From: Promethearchaeota archaeon
Lineage (GTDB): Archaea; Asgardarchaeota; Lokiarchaeia; Sigyniarchaeales; SOKP01
Length of the DNA stretch: 64,000 nt
Assembly (NCBI GenBank): GCA_019058445.1
Contig: JAHPZA010000002.1
Coordinates: 62,001 to 126,000 of the forward strand
Reading direction: 5' to 3'
Below the pieces are notes generated by a model. It ran no database searches. It was given only the letters and a program-made list of their open reading frames with translations, and had not been told where the DNA came from. Of this stretch, positions 18,371-27,757 are shown in pieces. The first letter of the stretch is position 1; each line of letters opens with the position of its first letter. A program made the translations under genes and the position numbers.

Positions 18371-19261
18371 AAACCTTTTTTTCTTCTTCTGATAAAAAGT
18401 CTCTATAATTTCATTTACATTGCTCTCAATATTGAATTTTTTTTGAAAATAATTACACACATTTTCAATGTCTCGTCGTAGAATACTTTGAGCATTTGGA
18501 TGATCACTTGGTATCCATTGCAGCCAATCAATTATGAGAATATTACCAACCTCATCCACAACTATGTTAAATTCTCCAAGGTCCCCATGGATCATATTAG
18601 CGTTTTGGAAAATAATTCTTGCTTGATCAATTATTTTATTAAATATATAAAGCGGATCATCAATATGTTTATAATAAGAGAGTTCTTTTCCCCTTAAATA
18701 TTCCATTACCACAATATGTCGATTATATCCTATTGGTTTAGGGGTATTTAAGTTAAGAGCATATATGTTTTTTAATGCTTCATATTCTCTTTTAGCTGCA
18801 AGTCTATTTACATAAAGCCATGAAAAATGAGCTCTCTCTCCGATAAGATCTCTATACTTTTTTATGTTTTTAAAACTCGTTCTACCCATCCGGTACAACT
18901 TAAGAGCGTATATATTTTCATCATCATCCATACAACTATATACATCAGATTCCTTTCCCTTTCCTAATAAGGGTCCCAGCTGGCTTACAATATTCTTTTC
19001 TACTAAAGTATGTAGTGCTAATAAATCATATCCTATAGAATTAAGGGTGTAACCCACTTCACTTTTAGAAGAATCTCGAATTATTAAATCAAATTTATGT
19101 ACTTTCTTTAAACGATAAAGAGTCTCTTCCATTTTATATCGAGAATAGAATTTGATATCATTAATTTTAACAAATTCTGATCTCTTCATTCCTATTTCAA
19201 TTGATTGAAGGATTCTTAAATCTTCTTTCTCAAGTTCGGTCAGTAGTTTTGCAGCTTCAAT
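18359..19261 (-). CDS. rio2: RIO2-type atypical protein kinase
   Basis: A ribosome-biogenesis kinase of the Rio2 type. An N-terminal winged helix (IGMKRSEFVKIND to YDLLALHTLVEK) is followed by the RIO domain: LGKGKESDVYSC (glycine-loop equivalent), ALKLYRMG (catalytic Lys), IHGDLGEFN (catalytic loop) and LIIDWLQW (metal-binding Asp). Rio2 acts in late small-subunit maturation. The first canonical start is ATG 19189, but 24 codons upstream read EAAKLLTELEKEDLRILQ, the conserved Rio2 N-terminus. No ATG, GTG or TTG lies in this extension (stop at 19265-19267), so an ATT at 19261 is the best start. Family membership is secure; the start is inference. Confidence 0.85.
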   Translation of the reverse strand: MEAAKLLTELEKEDLRILQSIEIGMKRSEFVKINDIKFYSRYKMEETLYRLKKVHKFDLIIRDSSKSEVGYTLNSIGYDLLALHTLVEKNIVSQLGPLLGKGKESDVYSCMDDDENIYALKLYRMGRTSFKNIKKYRDLIGERAHFSWLYVNRLAAKREYEALKNIYALNLNTPKPIGYNRHIVVMEYLRGKELSYYKHIDDPLYIFNKIIDQARIIFQNANMIHGDLGEFNIVVDEVGNILIIDWLQWIPSDHPNAQSILRRDIENVCNYFQKKFNIESNVNEIIETFYQKKKKRFLFF

Positions 19262-19360
19262 AAACTAATGGTAAGTTTGTTACTTTAAAAGATTTATTGA
19301 TCTGAATAAAACAATTACGCAAACCAAATTTAAAATAGTATAAAGAGCCCACAAATAAAC

Positions 19361-20140
19361 TCAAAAAATATATTCACGATATTTTCTAACAAAGATAGCT
19401 AACTTATAAGTACTCGGAACTAAATACATAATTTCTGCCAATAGTATTGTAATAAAAAACCAATTAACATCAGATCGAGCTATCACATAAAAAGAAGAGC
19501 TTGATCTTTCATCAAATAAGAAGAGATATATTCCTTGATTGAGATAAAGGATTATTCCTATACAGATTATAATTCCAGCACTCGAAAATACAATAACTTG
19601 ATGCTCACTTTCCAAAATCCCAATGCCAAGATTAATAACAAAAAGAATTAAGGTAATTATAATTAAATACTGGGTTATATTTATCCATGTCTCGTAATTT
19701 GCTGGTTTTATGGCAATAGTGCCGTTCCAATCTAATAATTCAGCGTGTCGCATTACATTTAAGAGAGATAAGGCAGAGAGGGTAATAATTGCCAATGTTG
19801 AGATGAAAAATATTTTAATAGAAAAGAGTCGAGTAAATTGTAGAAAATCATCATCATCACTCTCAATTGATGCTAACATCGTATCTATTTTCTTTTTAAT
19901 TTGTGGTGGAATCTTTTTCTGAAGTTTAATCAATTTTAGATTCAAATTTGGATAATTTGATAATAATTTTTCAATTAAATTGCATCCTTTTTCAAGTCGT
20001 TCAGGAGAACTTTTTGGTCCATTCCATAAATAAAGATTTTGCTTATCCTCATCTAAAATTGCGCAGAGATCATGCAATAACAAGGATTCTTCCTCGAGCC
20101 AAGCTTTTTTATCTTCGTCAAAAATATAAGTCCTTAGCAT
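19361..20140 (-). CDS. Membrane protein with possible gelsolin-like N-terminal domain
   Basis: 259 residues. The first 100 are soluble: LLLHDLCAILDEDKQNLYLWNGPKSSPERLE followed by a helix and LKLIKLQKKIP, a pattern like a gelsolin/villin repeat (a D-x-Y-LD strand, then YLWxG, then a charged helix); I quote it here in pieces only: NLYLWNGPKSSPERLE. The C-terminal part has four membrane segments (from IFFISTLAIITLSALSL to the last near MYLVPSTYKLA). If the gelsolin assignment holds, it would tether an actin-regulating domain to the membrane. The similarity is weak and needs a profile search; otherwise it is an uncharacterised membrane protein. Confidence 0.55.
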   Translation of the reverse strand: MLRTYIFDEDKKAWLEEESLLLHDLCAILDEDKQNLYLWNGPKSSPERLEKGCNLIEKLLSNYPNLNLKLIKLQKKIPPQIKKKIDTMLASIESDDDDFLQFTRLFSIKIFFISTLAIITLSALSLLNVMRHAELLDWNGTIAIKPANYETWINITQYLIIITLILFVINLGIGILESEHQVIVFSSAGIIICIGIILYLNQGIYLFLFDERSSSSFYVIARSDVNWFFITILLAEIMYLVPSTYKLAIFVRKYREYIF

Positions 20141-20195
20141 TACTATTCAAATAATTATAATATGCAAATTTTTTATGTTTTTTGCTATAAAATAT

Positions 20196-20227
20196 TGAAA
20201 AAAAGGGTATTCTACTACTAGTAGAAT
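20196..20227 (-). terminator. Palindromic hairpin plus T-run after porB
   Basis: A perfect 19-base palindrome-like hairpin lies at 20209-20227 (arms ATTCTACTA and TAGTAGAAT around one base) 11 bases past the porB stop. On the minus strand it is followed by ACCC and a run of T residues. It looks like the terminator of the por operon. A regulator site is an alternative. Confidence 0.5.
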
Positions 20228-20238
20228 GGTAATAATTA

Positions 20239-21135
20239 TTAAGATTCTATTCTGTTCTTAATCTCATTCCACAGATCATCAATATATTTCCTGTAGACTT
20301 CAATTTCTTTTTGAGAAATTTTATTAAATCTTTTTTGAGTGTTAAAGTACTCTTCAATAGGTTTTCGTTTGGAAGGATCTAAATTTTTTTTACTGTCTTT
20401 TGATAAAATAAACTTCCCGTTGATTATTTCATAGAGCGGCCAAAATCCCGTATCATTTGCTAACTTACCTATTTTTATGGTATCTTTAGGATCATAACCC
20501 CATCCAGGGGGACAGGCAGAGAGAATATGGATATATTTAGCTCCTTTTATTTCTCGAGCTTTTTGAAATTTTTCGTATAAATCGAGAGGATATGAACCAT
20601 TGGCTGTTCCAACATACGGAATCCCATGAGCTTCTAATATTTTAGGCATATTTTTTTTAGCTCTAATCTTTCCACCGGGAGTTGTCGCTGTAAATGCCCC
20701 TAGAGGTGTAGATCCACTTCTTTGAACCCCTGTATTCATATAAGCCTCGTTATCATAGCAAGCATAAATAAAGTTAGTACCTCTCTCTACAGCTCCGCTT
20801 AGCGCTTGAATACCAATATCGGCAGTACCACCATCACCCGCGAATGCTACAACGCAAATATCATCTGCTAATCCTTTTTCTTCTAAAGAGGCAACGATTC
20901 CCGAGGCTGATGCTCCTGTAGTCGCAAAAGGTGTATGAAGCACAGATACTTTAGTCGTGCAAAAACCTTGCATTCCATGAAGAACTGTAAGACAGGAAGC
21001 AGGTACAGTCATTATAGTCTTGGGTCCAAGAGCCTTAAGAGCTATTCGATATATTAAGGCCATTGCGCATCCAGAACACATTCTCGTTCCTGGGTTTATA
21101 AATTCTTCTTCTCGAACATCCATAACATTTACCAT
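20239..21135 (-). CDS. porB: Pyruvate:ferredoxin oxidoreductase, beta subunit
   Basis: 298 residues. The thiamine-diphosphate motif FAGDGGTADIGIQALSGA and YDNEAYMNTGVQRSG are diagnostic of PorB; CSGCAMAL, PASCLT and HILSACPPGWG hold the conserved cysteines that bind a [4Fe-4S] cluster. POR oxidises pyruvate to acetyl-CoA and CO2 with reduction of ferredoxin, or runs in reverse. A strong AGGAGGTG precedes the ATG at 21135. The gene ends the por cluster and has a hairpin terminator behind it. Confidence 0.93.
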   Translation of the reverse strand: MVNVMDVREEEFINPGTRMCSGCAMALIYRIALKALGPKTIMTVPASCLTVLHGMQGFCTTKVSVLHTPFATTGASASGIVASLEEKGLADDICVVAFAGDGGTADIGIQALSGAVERGTNFIYACYDNEAYMNTGVQRSGSTPLGAFTATTPGGKIRAKKNMPKILEAHGIPYVGTANGSYPLDLYEKFQKAREIKGAKYIHILSACPPGWGYDPKDTIKIGKLANDTGFWPLYEIINGKFILSKDSKKNLDPSKRKPIEEYFNTQKRFNKISQKEIEVYRKYIDDLWNEIKNRIES

Positions 21136-21149
21136 CTTTTACACCTCCT

Positions 21150-22412
21150 TTAATCTAAAAAATCTAGTTCATCTAGTTTCAAACCATAATATTCTGTTTC
21201 AGAAGTGATTTCTCCTTTATCAGACAAGTCAAAAGCTCTATGAACACCTTCTATAATATGATCTCCTTTAACATCTCTACCACCTAGACCAACAATGAAT
21301 CCTTTTATAAAAGGAGGATCTTTTACGCCATAAAGTGCTGCTTTTAATTCATAGCATAATACTCCTTCATAGCCATATCCTATCGCTCTGTCAAAAACTA
21401 CAATATTCTTTTTATTTTTAAGAAATTCTCTTAGATACTTCACTGGAAAAGGTCTAAATAATCTTAAGGTAACTAATCCTATTTTCAGTCCTTCATCTCG
21501 AAGTTTTTCTATCACTGTTCTCACTTGTGCTGATACAGAACCCATTGCAAAAATTATAGTGTCCGCATCCTCAGTTTTATATGTTTTAAATAATCCGTTC
21601 CCGTAGGATCTGCCAAATTTTGCAGCGTACTCGTCATGTACTTCTTTTATTACATCAATAGAATTTTCTAATGCTTTTTGTAGCGCATATCTAAATTCAA
21701 AATACCCCGGAGCCGTGCCTTCTTCTCTTTTTATAATATTTGGGGTGGTTACTGGTCCAACTCCTTTAACTTGAGAAATATCTGAGAGGTTAATATGATG
21801 GTTTAATGGGGGTAAAAAATCATCAATATCTTCTTGATTTTCCAATTGAACAGGCATTAAAGTATGAGATAATAAATAGCCATCATATGCAACAATTGTT
21901 GGAATATATACACGCGGATCTTCAGCAATTTTAAATGCTTGGAAATTAGTATCGTAGATCTCTTGATTATCTTCGCACATAAACTGTATCCAACCTACAT
22001 CTCTCGCTGCTATGAAATCAGAATGATCGTCCCAGATACTCCATGGAGCTCCACAGCTTCTAGTAGCCAAATTTATTACAATGGGTAATCTGGTTCCTGC
22101 TGCCCAGGGCAACATTTCATACATTAGCATAAGACCATGCGCTGATGTGGCTGTTCCTACTCTTGAGCCTGTCGCTGATGCAGCACAACAAGCAGCCGCC
22201 GCAGAATGTTCAGATTCAACTAATAAAAATTGTGCTTTGAGTTTTCCATCACGAATGTATTCAGATATTTTTTCTACTACTGGACTTTGAGGTGTTATCG
22301 GATAAGCAGATACAACTCCTACTCTAGATTGCATATAAGCATAAGCTGCTGCGTGATTTCCAGTCATAATTTTGATGTTTTTCTCTTTATCTTGTATTTC
22401 AGTTTGAGTCAT
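21150..22412 (-). CDS. porA: Pyruvate:ferredoxin oxidoreductase, alpha subunit
   Basis: 420 residues. VVSAYPITPQSPVVEKI near the N-terminus is the domain I signature of 2-oxoacid:ferredoxin oxidoreductase alpha subunits, followed by AHGLMLMYEMLPWAAGTRLP and, near the end, domain II elements (VVFDRAIGYGYEG and GLGGRDVKGDHI). The start overlaps the porD stop by four bases, so translation is coupled. Together with gamma, delta and beta it makes a four-subunit archaeal POR. Confidence 0.93.
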   Translation of the reverse strand: MTQTEIQDKEKNIKIMTGNHAAAYAYMQSRVGVVSAYPITPQSPVVEKISEYIRDGKLKAQFLLVESEHSAAAACCAASATGSRVGTATSAHGLMLMYEMLPWAAGTRLPIVINLATRSCGAPWSIWDDHSDFIAARDVGWIQFMCEDNQEIYDTNFQAFKIAEDPRVYIPTIVAYDGYLLSHTLMPVQLENQEDIDDFLPPLNHHINLSDISQVKGVGPVTTPNIIKREEGTAPGYFEFRYALQKALENSIDVIKEVHDEYAAKFGRSYGNGLFKTYKTEDADTIIFAMGSVSAQVRTVIEKLRDEGLKIGLVTLRLFRPFPVKYLREFLKNKKNIVVFDRAIGYGYEGVLCYELKAALYGVKDPPFIKGFIVGLGGRDVKGDHIIEGVHRAFDLSDKGEITSETEYYGLKLDELDFLD

Positions 22413-22708
22413 TCAGGTCTCACCTCTATCATTGTTATAGCATCCACCGGACATTCTTCCGCGCAAATCCCACATCCTTTACAATATTCTAAATCTATTT
22501 CAGGTGGGATAGTCCTAGTTACAACTGCCTCTGGACAATAAAGCCAACAATTAAAGCACGCAGCTTTTCCGGTTTTTGCGGGGATGCATTTTTTAAGGTC
22601 AATTATGGGTTTAAAATTACTCCAAGTCCCAGTTTTTCCAGCCTCACCTTTTACTGGTTTCTGAACCGAAGCTAATATCTTTTGATAATCTTTTTTTGAA
22701 TCCGTCAT
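22409..22708 (-). CDS. porD: Pyruvate:ferredoxin oxidoreductase, delta (ferredoxin) subunit
   Basis: 99 residues. The C-terminal half contains the ferredoxin motif CKGCGICAEECP, while the preceding CFNCWLYCPEAV supplies the second cluster motif. Before this, WSNFKPIIDLKKC matches the PorD pattern that leads into the first cluster. It passes electrons from the TPP-enzyme to external ferredoxin. Overlaps porA by four bases. Confidence 0.92.
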   Translation of the reverse strand: MTDSKKDYQKILASVQKPVKGEAGKTGTWSNFKPIIDLKKCIPAKTGKAACFNCWLYCPEAVVTRTIPPEIDLEYCKGCGICAEECPVDAITMIEVRPE

Positions 22709-22814
22709 AGTATCAACTAAATTAGACTATTCAAATATTAAAAGAATTAATAAATCTTGAAATAAAATTCTTTTTATTATTATTAAAAAGCACTTTCTTA
22801 AAATTAGGAATTCT

Positions 22815-23606
22815 TTATTCTTTAATGCTTTTTTGGCTTATTATATCCTGAACTGTGATTTCAGGATGATGATACCGTTGATTTTTTAATTTCACATCAC
22901 TATATTGAATTGATTTTTCGGGGCAATAATTAATACAGGCAGCACATCTTTGGCATTTATGTTGCCATTGTGGTACTCCTTCTACAAGTTTTATGTTATT
23001 AACGGGACAAATTTTTTCACATGTACCACATTGAGTGCAATTTTCATCTACATAAAACAACTCATCACTCTTGTAAACAGTTTTATGAAACTTATAATTA
23101 TGTTTTTCGAATGACTTCCTATTCCTTTCGCTTAATTCTATTTTAAGATGTTTCTGGTTATTATTTATAATTGTAGAGATCCTTTCAATTTCTCTAATCG
23201 AATTTTCAAATATTTGTTTTTGTAGAGTTTGAGGATCATTATGATAAAAGTTTGCAGGCATCCTAATAAAAAAGCCAGCGTTGAGAGTTTTAGATTTAGA
23301 TTTAAGAATTTCCTCTAACTGATGTAATGCCACGCAATCAAAATCACCGCCTTTTGTTACAACAGCAAAAAAGTAATTAGATTTGTCAATATCTATCTTA
23401 GTTATAAAATCAAAGATAATTTTAGGAAGTCCAAGGAAATAGAGAGGAAAAACAAAACCAATTTTTTCACTTGTTGAAGCAAGACTTTCCATTTGCCAAA
23501 TCTTTGCAATAGGTACTAATTCACATTCATCTAACTTGTTTGTGAGATCTCTTGCAATTTTTAAAGAATTGCCTGTTCCAGAAAAATAATAAATTGTGGT
23601 TTTCAT
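22815..23606 (-). CDS. EFR1-type flavodoxin-ferredoxin fusion
   Basis: 263 residues. A flavodoxin-like N-terminal domain starts with YYFSGTGNSLKIARDL, the FMN-phosphate loop. The C-terminal part carries two [4Fe-4S] motifs: CTQCGTCEKICP and CQRCAACINYCP. This is the EFR1 family, a probable electron carrier. It lies inside the por cluster between porG and porD, in the same direction, so it may accept electrons from POR. Its exact partner is inferred from position. Confidence 0.85.
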   Translation of the reverse strand: MKTTIYYFSGTGNSLKIARDLTNKLDECELVPIAKIWQMESLASTSEKIGFVFPLYFLGLPKIIFDFITKIDIDKSNYFFAVVTKGGDFDCVALHQLEEILKSKSKTLNAGFFIRMPANFYHNDPQTLQKQIFENSIREIERISTIINNNQKHLKIELSERNRKSFEKHNYKFHKTVYKSDELFYVDENCTQCGTCEKICPVNNIKLVEGVPQWQHKCQRCAACINYCPEKSIQYSDVKLKNQRYHHPEITVQDIISQKSIKE

Positions 23607-23647
23607 ATCTTCTCAAATAATTTATATCATATAAAAATAATAAAAAT

Positions 23648-24247
23648 TCATAATGTTTTTGCTAGTTTGAATCCTTCTTCGATTAATTCTATGTTCAATT
23701 TTGCTATTTCGTCACTCATCCTTTTTTGAACTACTTTATTTATATTATCTAAGCTAAGCTCTATTAATGAACGAGAAAGCAGACCTAAAATAGGTGTATT
23801 CACCATGGGAGCACCATCAATGATAAGTCCTCTTTCTAAAGCCAATTTATTGATATCAGCAACCACGATTTTGTTACTCTTAGATAGATTATATTTTTCT
23901 ACAAAAAATTGTGGCTCTTTATCAGAATTTATGATGAAAATTCCATTTTTATCTATTGAACTTGCAATAACTTGATTGAGAACAGTTTCATCTAGAACAA
24001 TAATGATGTTTGGGTATTCTATTGCAGCACGATCCCATATTTTATCCTTTCTTGAAAGCTTAGCAAAAGCCTGCACTGGAGTGCCTCTTCTTTCGGTTCC
24101 AAAAGTGGGATAGGCTTGAACGTCCACAAAATTACCACTTAAATATGCTGCCTCTGCGATTATTTCACACGCAGTTACCGCTCCCATGCCTCCACGCCCA
24201 ATAATTACAATACTTATCGTATCCCATTTATTATTATTTTCTGTCAT
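23648..24247 (-). CDS. porG: Pyruvate:ferredoxin oxidoreductase, gamma subunit
   Basis: 199 residues. IIGRGGMGAVTACEIIAEAA is the glycine-rich start of PorG, followed by QAYPTFGTERRGTPVQAF (conserved in the gamma subunit) and VLDETVLNQV. It is the first gene of the por cluster. Its promoter should lie in the 175-base gap shared with the divergent hydrolase gene. Confidence 0.92.
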   Translation of the reverse strand: MTENNNKWDTISIVIIGRGGMGAVTACEIIAEAAYLSGNFVDVQAYPTFGTERRGTPVQAFAKLSRKDKIWDRAAIEYPNIIIVLDETVLNQVIASSIDKNGIFIINSDKEPQFFVEKYNLSKSNKIVVADINKLALERGLIIDGAPMVNTPILGLLSRSLIELSLDNINKVVQKRMSDEIAKLNIELIEEGFKLAKTL

Positions 24248-24431
24248 TGAAAAGAACCTGATTCATTAAAATAAAAAATGAAAACATATGTTTTAATATG
24301 AAATACAATTAAAAATTAAAAAGTTTCCCTAATGAACCTTTTTCTAAAAAAAATAATAACGATAATAAAGGCAATGATCTTATTTATTAATCATAAAGTT
24401 TGTATTATGCTCATAAATTAAATTGGTAAGA

Positions 24432-25283
24432 ATGATGGTAAAGAAACATGAAATGGGATATTTTGAAGGACGTGAAAATAGGAAATTATTCTATCAAAAT
24501 TGGCTACCCGAAGGTAAGATTAGAGCATATGTAGTTGCTATGCATGATTGGGGTACTCATTCAGATAGAATGAAATATCCCGCTCAATACTTAACGGAAA
24601 AAGGGTATGCCATCTATACTTTTGATTTAAGGGGACATGGGAGAAATGCAGGCGAGTTCCCTGGGCATATAGACGATATGGATCATATCCAAAAGGATAT
24701 TGTTCTTTTTATGGATTTAGTTAAAAATATTGCACGAGATAGAAAAATATTTATTATGGGGCATGGTTTTGGCGGATTAAGTAGCTTAATCTATGCTATT
24801 CATCGTCCTGCATTGCCAGGAGTTCTAGTATCGTCTCCTGTGTTAGGATTGTTAAAAAAATCTTCTGTTGGAAAAAATTTATCTAAAAAATTTTCTGGAT
24901 CCCTTTCAAAATTAGCGCCAACTAAAACTATAGAATGGAATATCGATCAAAATCAATTAACTGGTGATTTAAAAATCTTGCGAGAACACATTGCTGACAA
25001 ACAAAAAACAGAGGTGATTTCAGTTAAATCTGCTGCAGAAATGAATAATGCTATGAAATGGACGATGAAAAATGCTCCAAAACTTTTATGTCCGGTCTTA
25101 TTAATGCAAGCGGGTAATGATAAAATAGTAGACAAAGGAAGAACCAAGGACTTTTTTAGTAAAATTAAATGTGAAGATAAAATGTATAAAGAATACGATG
25201 GATTTTTACATGAATTATGGAATGAACGAGGACGTGCTCAAGTTTATCAGGATATGTTTATCTGGTTAGAGAAACACCTTTAA
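24432..25283 (+). CDS. Monoacylglycerol-lipase-like protein lacking the serine nucleophile
   Basis: About 283 residues with the alpha/beta-hydrolase core of the lysophospholipase group: HDWGTHSDRM, FDLRGHGRNAGEFPGH, acid QAGNDKIVDK and histidine GFLHELWNE. The nucleophile elbow, however, reads GHGFGG rather than GHSxGG, and the codon is clearly GGT, so the catalytic serine is replaced by glycine. It is therefore probably an inactive or repurposed hydrolase. Start at ATG 24432; a TTG at 24423 or ATG 24450 are options. Confidence 0.75.
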   Translation: MMVKKHEMGYFEGRENRKLFYQNWLPEGKIRAYVVAMHDWGTHSDRMKYPAQYLTEKGYAIYTFDLRGHGRNAGEFPGHIDDMDHIQKDIVLFMDLVKNIARDRKIFIMGHGFGGLSSLIYAIHRPALPGVLVSSPVLGLLKKSSVGKNLSKKFSGSLSKLAPTKTIEWNIDQNQLTGDLKILREHIADKQKTEVISVKSAAEMNNAMKWTMKNAPKLLCPVLLMQAGNDKIVDKGRTKDFFSKIKCEDKMYKEYDGFLHELWNERGRAQVYQDMFIWLEKHL

Positions 25284-25304
25284 AAAAAAAAATTGAAAAC
25301 TTAT

Positions 25305-26204
25305 TTACAAACCAAACAATTTTTTTGCATTTTCTCCAAGAATTTTATTCTTTTCATCTTCGGTAAATTCAGGTAGGCCCATCATTTTCATGGGAGGAGG
25401 GAGTTTCATCTTTTTAATTCCATCCACATATTCTTTTAAAGATAAAATTGATGTGAATAAAGGCCAATCTGTACCAAATAGTATCTTATTTATACCACAT
25501 GTCATCTTGGCTTCGATAAGAGTCTCATAAAATGCAAATGGGGCCATTTTCAAATGAGGTTCCCATGCGGAAATATCTAAATAGACATTAGAATTTTTTG
25601 TGGCAACAGCAATAGCTTCTTTAGTCCATGGATCACCTATATGTGCCATAATAAAGTTGATTTTTGGAAAGTCGGTTGCGACTTTATCAACGTACACTGG
25701 TCTACAATATTTAAGGTAAGTACCAGTAGGGCCCAACCCGGTATGACATAATATAGTAGCTCCAAGTTCTTCTACACGCTCGTAAAAAGGATAAAATTTT
25801 AAATCATCTGGATAAAAACCGGTAAGGGTCCAAAATTTAACTCCACTACATCCTAAATCATTTATACATCTTTCCAACTCCTTAATTGCTTCTTCTCCTC
25901 TCCGAGGATCAATACCTGCAAAACCGATAAATCTATCAGGATAGTTGCGCATATACTTTGCCAATAAATCATTGTATTCCTTATAGGTGACCCTAGATCT
26001 AAAAATAAATTCACCATCTAAAGCAAGCAACACAGTTTTATCGATTCCAGCTTCGTCCATTTCTCTGATTAATCTTTCAGCATCACCATTTGAAAGAAGA
26101 GAATACTCAAAATTAAACTGCTTCGCAATTGCACTTAAAACTTCTTTAAAATCATCAGAGACTAAATCTGCCTCCCAAAAATGACAATGAGCATCAATAA
26201 TCAA
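25305..26204 (-). CDS. Amidohydrolase, ACMSD-like
   Basis: 299 residues. The N-terminal IIDAHCHFWE holds the H-x-H metal motif; HTGLGP and AHIGDPW supply further histidines, and FGTDWPLF the conserved metal-site Asp. This is the amidohydrolase-2 family (TIM-barrel decarboxylases and lactonases related to ACMSD). The substrate is unknown. A GAGGTG sits six bases before TTG 26204, which fixes this start instead of the overlapping GTG at 26213. Confidence 0.8.
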   Translation of the reverse strand: MIIDAHCHFWEADLVSDDFKEVLSAIAKQFNFEYSLLSNGDAERLIREMDEAGIDKTVLLALDGEFIFRSRVTYKEYNDLLAKYMRNYPDRFIGFAGIDPRRGEEAIKELERCINDLGCSGVKFWTLTGFYPDDLKFYPFYERVEELGATILCHTGLGPTGTYLKYCRPVYVDKVATDFPKINFIMAHIGDPWTKEAIAVATKNSNVYLDISAWEPHLKMAPFAFYETLIEAKMTCGINKILFGTDWPLFTSILSLKEYVDGIKKMKLPPPMKMMGLPEFTEDEKNKILGENAKKLFGL

Positions 26205-26381
26205 AAATATCACCTCATATTTTTTTTCTAATTAAAATCTGGTTATTTTTTAAATTTGAATAGAAAATCTAAAATATTTTTTGATAAAATTGGATTAATT
26301 AATTCTAATTGACCATTATATATAAACTAAATTCTCTAAATATCTAAAATGAGAGAGAAATTTATTAATTAACTTATATCT

Positions 26382-26549
26382 TCAGGGATATCTCTTATAT
26401 AAATCTTGGATGATGTCTTCCAGTTCTTTTATGGTTTTTCTTTCCCCATACGCTATTTTACCACATTCATCTTCTAAATTCATGCACGATTTAATATATG
26501 CTTTATTCATTATCGTGAGCATTACTTTCGTAAAGAATAGGAAGGGCAT
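26382..26549 (-). pseudogene. Truncated duplicate of the crotonase C-terminus
   Basis: This 168-base stretch encodes 55 residues nearly identical to the last 54 of the crotonase at 27937-28725 (both contain TKVML, MNKAYIKSCM, EDECGKIAYGERKT and end DLYKRYP). Roughly one base in nine differs, mostly at silent sites, and the reading frame is intact with a different stop (TGA). The similarity stops abruptly at the ATG. It is a leftover of a second gene copy, separated from the complete one by the flavoprotein gene. Confidence 0.8.
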
Positions 26550-26575
26550 CTTTAATAAAAAAATGTAAAATTGTA

Positions 26576-27757
26576 TTAAGAAGCGATTCTTAAAAAGAAT
26601 TCTTTTGGAGGTGCTCCTTTCGACTTGGATATGAACATTCCTAACAATTGTTCCCTAAATTCCTCATCTTGTTCGGCAATTTCTAGCATTCTATTTAAAC
26701 TTCTTCCTTCATTCTCGTAAAAGAATTTCATCAATGAGCTTTTTAATTTGAAAGTTCTTGAGATCTCCTTAATATCGGGGTGAGTTTTATACTTTCTTAA
26801 AATGATTTTTGAATAATCCTCTTTTTCTAACGCATCAATCGCTATTTCTGCAGCCGCTTTACCTGAAGCAATTGCTGTATGAATACCTTCTCCATTTATT
26901 GGCGATATAAATCCTCCAACATCTCCAACAAGTAATAGATTATCATCATATAAACTTTTATCCAATATCCCAGTTACGGGAAATGGATAAGCTCCAGACC
27001 AAATTATTTTACATTTTGAAGCTTTTACATATTTTTGAATATTCGGATTTTTAAGAAATTCATTATACACAGTATGCAAATTATATTTAAGATTGTCTTC
27101 CGAAAAGGTGTAAACACCAATATTGAATCTGTTTTTACCTATTGGGAAGATCCATCCGTATCCTTTATAAGGTTTAAAATAAATATAGATAAGATTTTCA
27201 TTCAAATTATTCTCACCTTCCATAATTGCACATTTAGCATTTGCAATTTCTTCTATTTTCCATTTTTTTCTCAAACCGGATTTTATAGCTAATCTGGAGC
27301 TCATTCCTTCAGCAATAATAAAAATTTTTCCATAATACACTTTAGTTCCCTCTGGGCTTTTAGTTTTAATTCCTATCCTTTTTCCGTCCTTTAGAATAAA
27401 ATCGGTTGATATATTTTTATCAAAAAGTTTAGATCCAACATCTACGGCGGAATCTCTCAAAAAATTGTCAAATTCTAAACGATCAATAATTATAGAATAT
27501 TTTTGCTTCTCAACATAAGCTTCAATTTTGTGAAAGTCCGCACTATATAGTTCAATTCCCTTAATTAATGGAATATTTAATTTTCTTAATTCAGGATAAA
27601 AATTAAGTACTCGATAATTAAGAGCCCCACCACAAGGTTTCCTCCAGTTGGAATCTTTTTCAATTAAAGCAACATTATATCCGGCTTTAGCAAGGACCTC
27701 AGCACATTGAGAACCTGAAGGTCCTGCTCCAGAGATTACAACATCAAATTTGATTAT
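26576..27757 (-). CDS. Geranylgeranyl-reductase-family flavoprotein
   Basis: 393 residues if started at ATA 27757. The N-terminus FDVVISGAGPSGSQCAEVL is a dinucleotide-binding loop for FAD; PCGGALNYRVL and GWIFPIGKNRFNIGVY are typical, and LLVGDVGGFISPINGEGI is the second FAD motif of the geranylgeranyl reductase family. Family members hydrogenate isoprenoid chains of archaeal lipids. The first canonical start (TTG 27460) would remove the FAD-binding domain; the frame is open back to 27769, and a GAGGTGA stands five bases before ATA 27757. The family is clear; the ATA start is inference. Confidence 0.82.
   Translation of the reverse strand: MIKFDVVISGAGPSGSQCAEVLAKAGYNVALIEKDSNWRKPCGGALNYRVLNFYPELRKLNIPLIKGIELYSADFHKIEAYVEKQKYSIIIDRLEFDNFLRDSAVDVGSKLFDKNISTDFILKDGKRIGIKTKSPEGTKVYYGKIFIIAEGMSSRLAIKSGLRKKWKIEEIANAKCAIMEGENNLNENLIYIYFKPYKGYGWIFPIGKNRFNIGVYTFSEDNLKYNLHTVYNEFLKNPNIQKYVKASKCKIIWSGAYPFPVTGILDKSLYDDNLLLVGDVGGFISPINGEGIHTAIASGKAAAEIAIDALEKEDYSKIILRKYKTHPDIKEISRTFKLKSSLMKFFYENEGRSLNRMLEIAEQDEEFREQLLGMFISKSKGAPPKEFFLRIAS

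Noticed and set aside
22081..22541. Alanine-rich and other plus-strand frames over porA/porD
   Set aside because: Antisense shadows of conserved oxidoreductase subunits.
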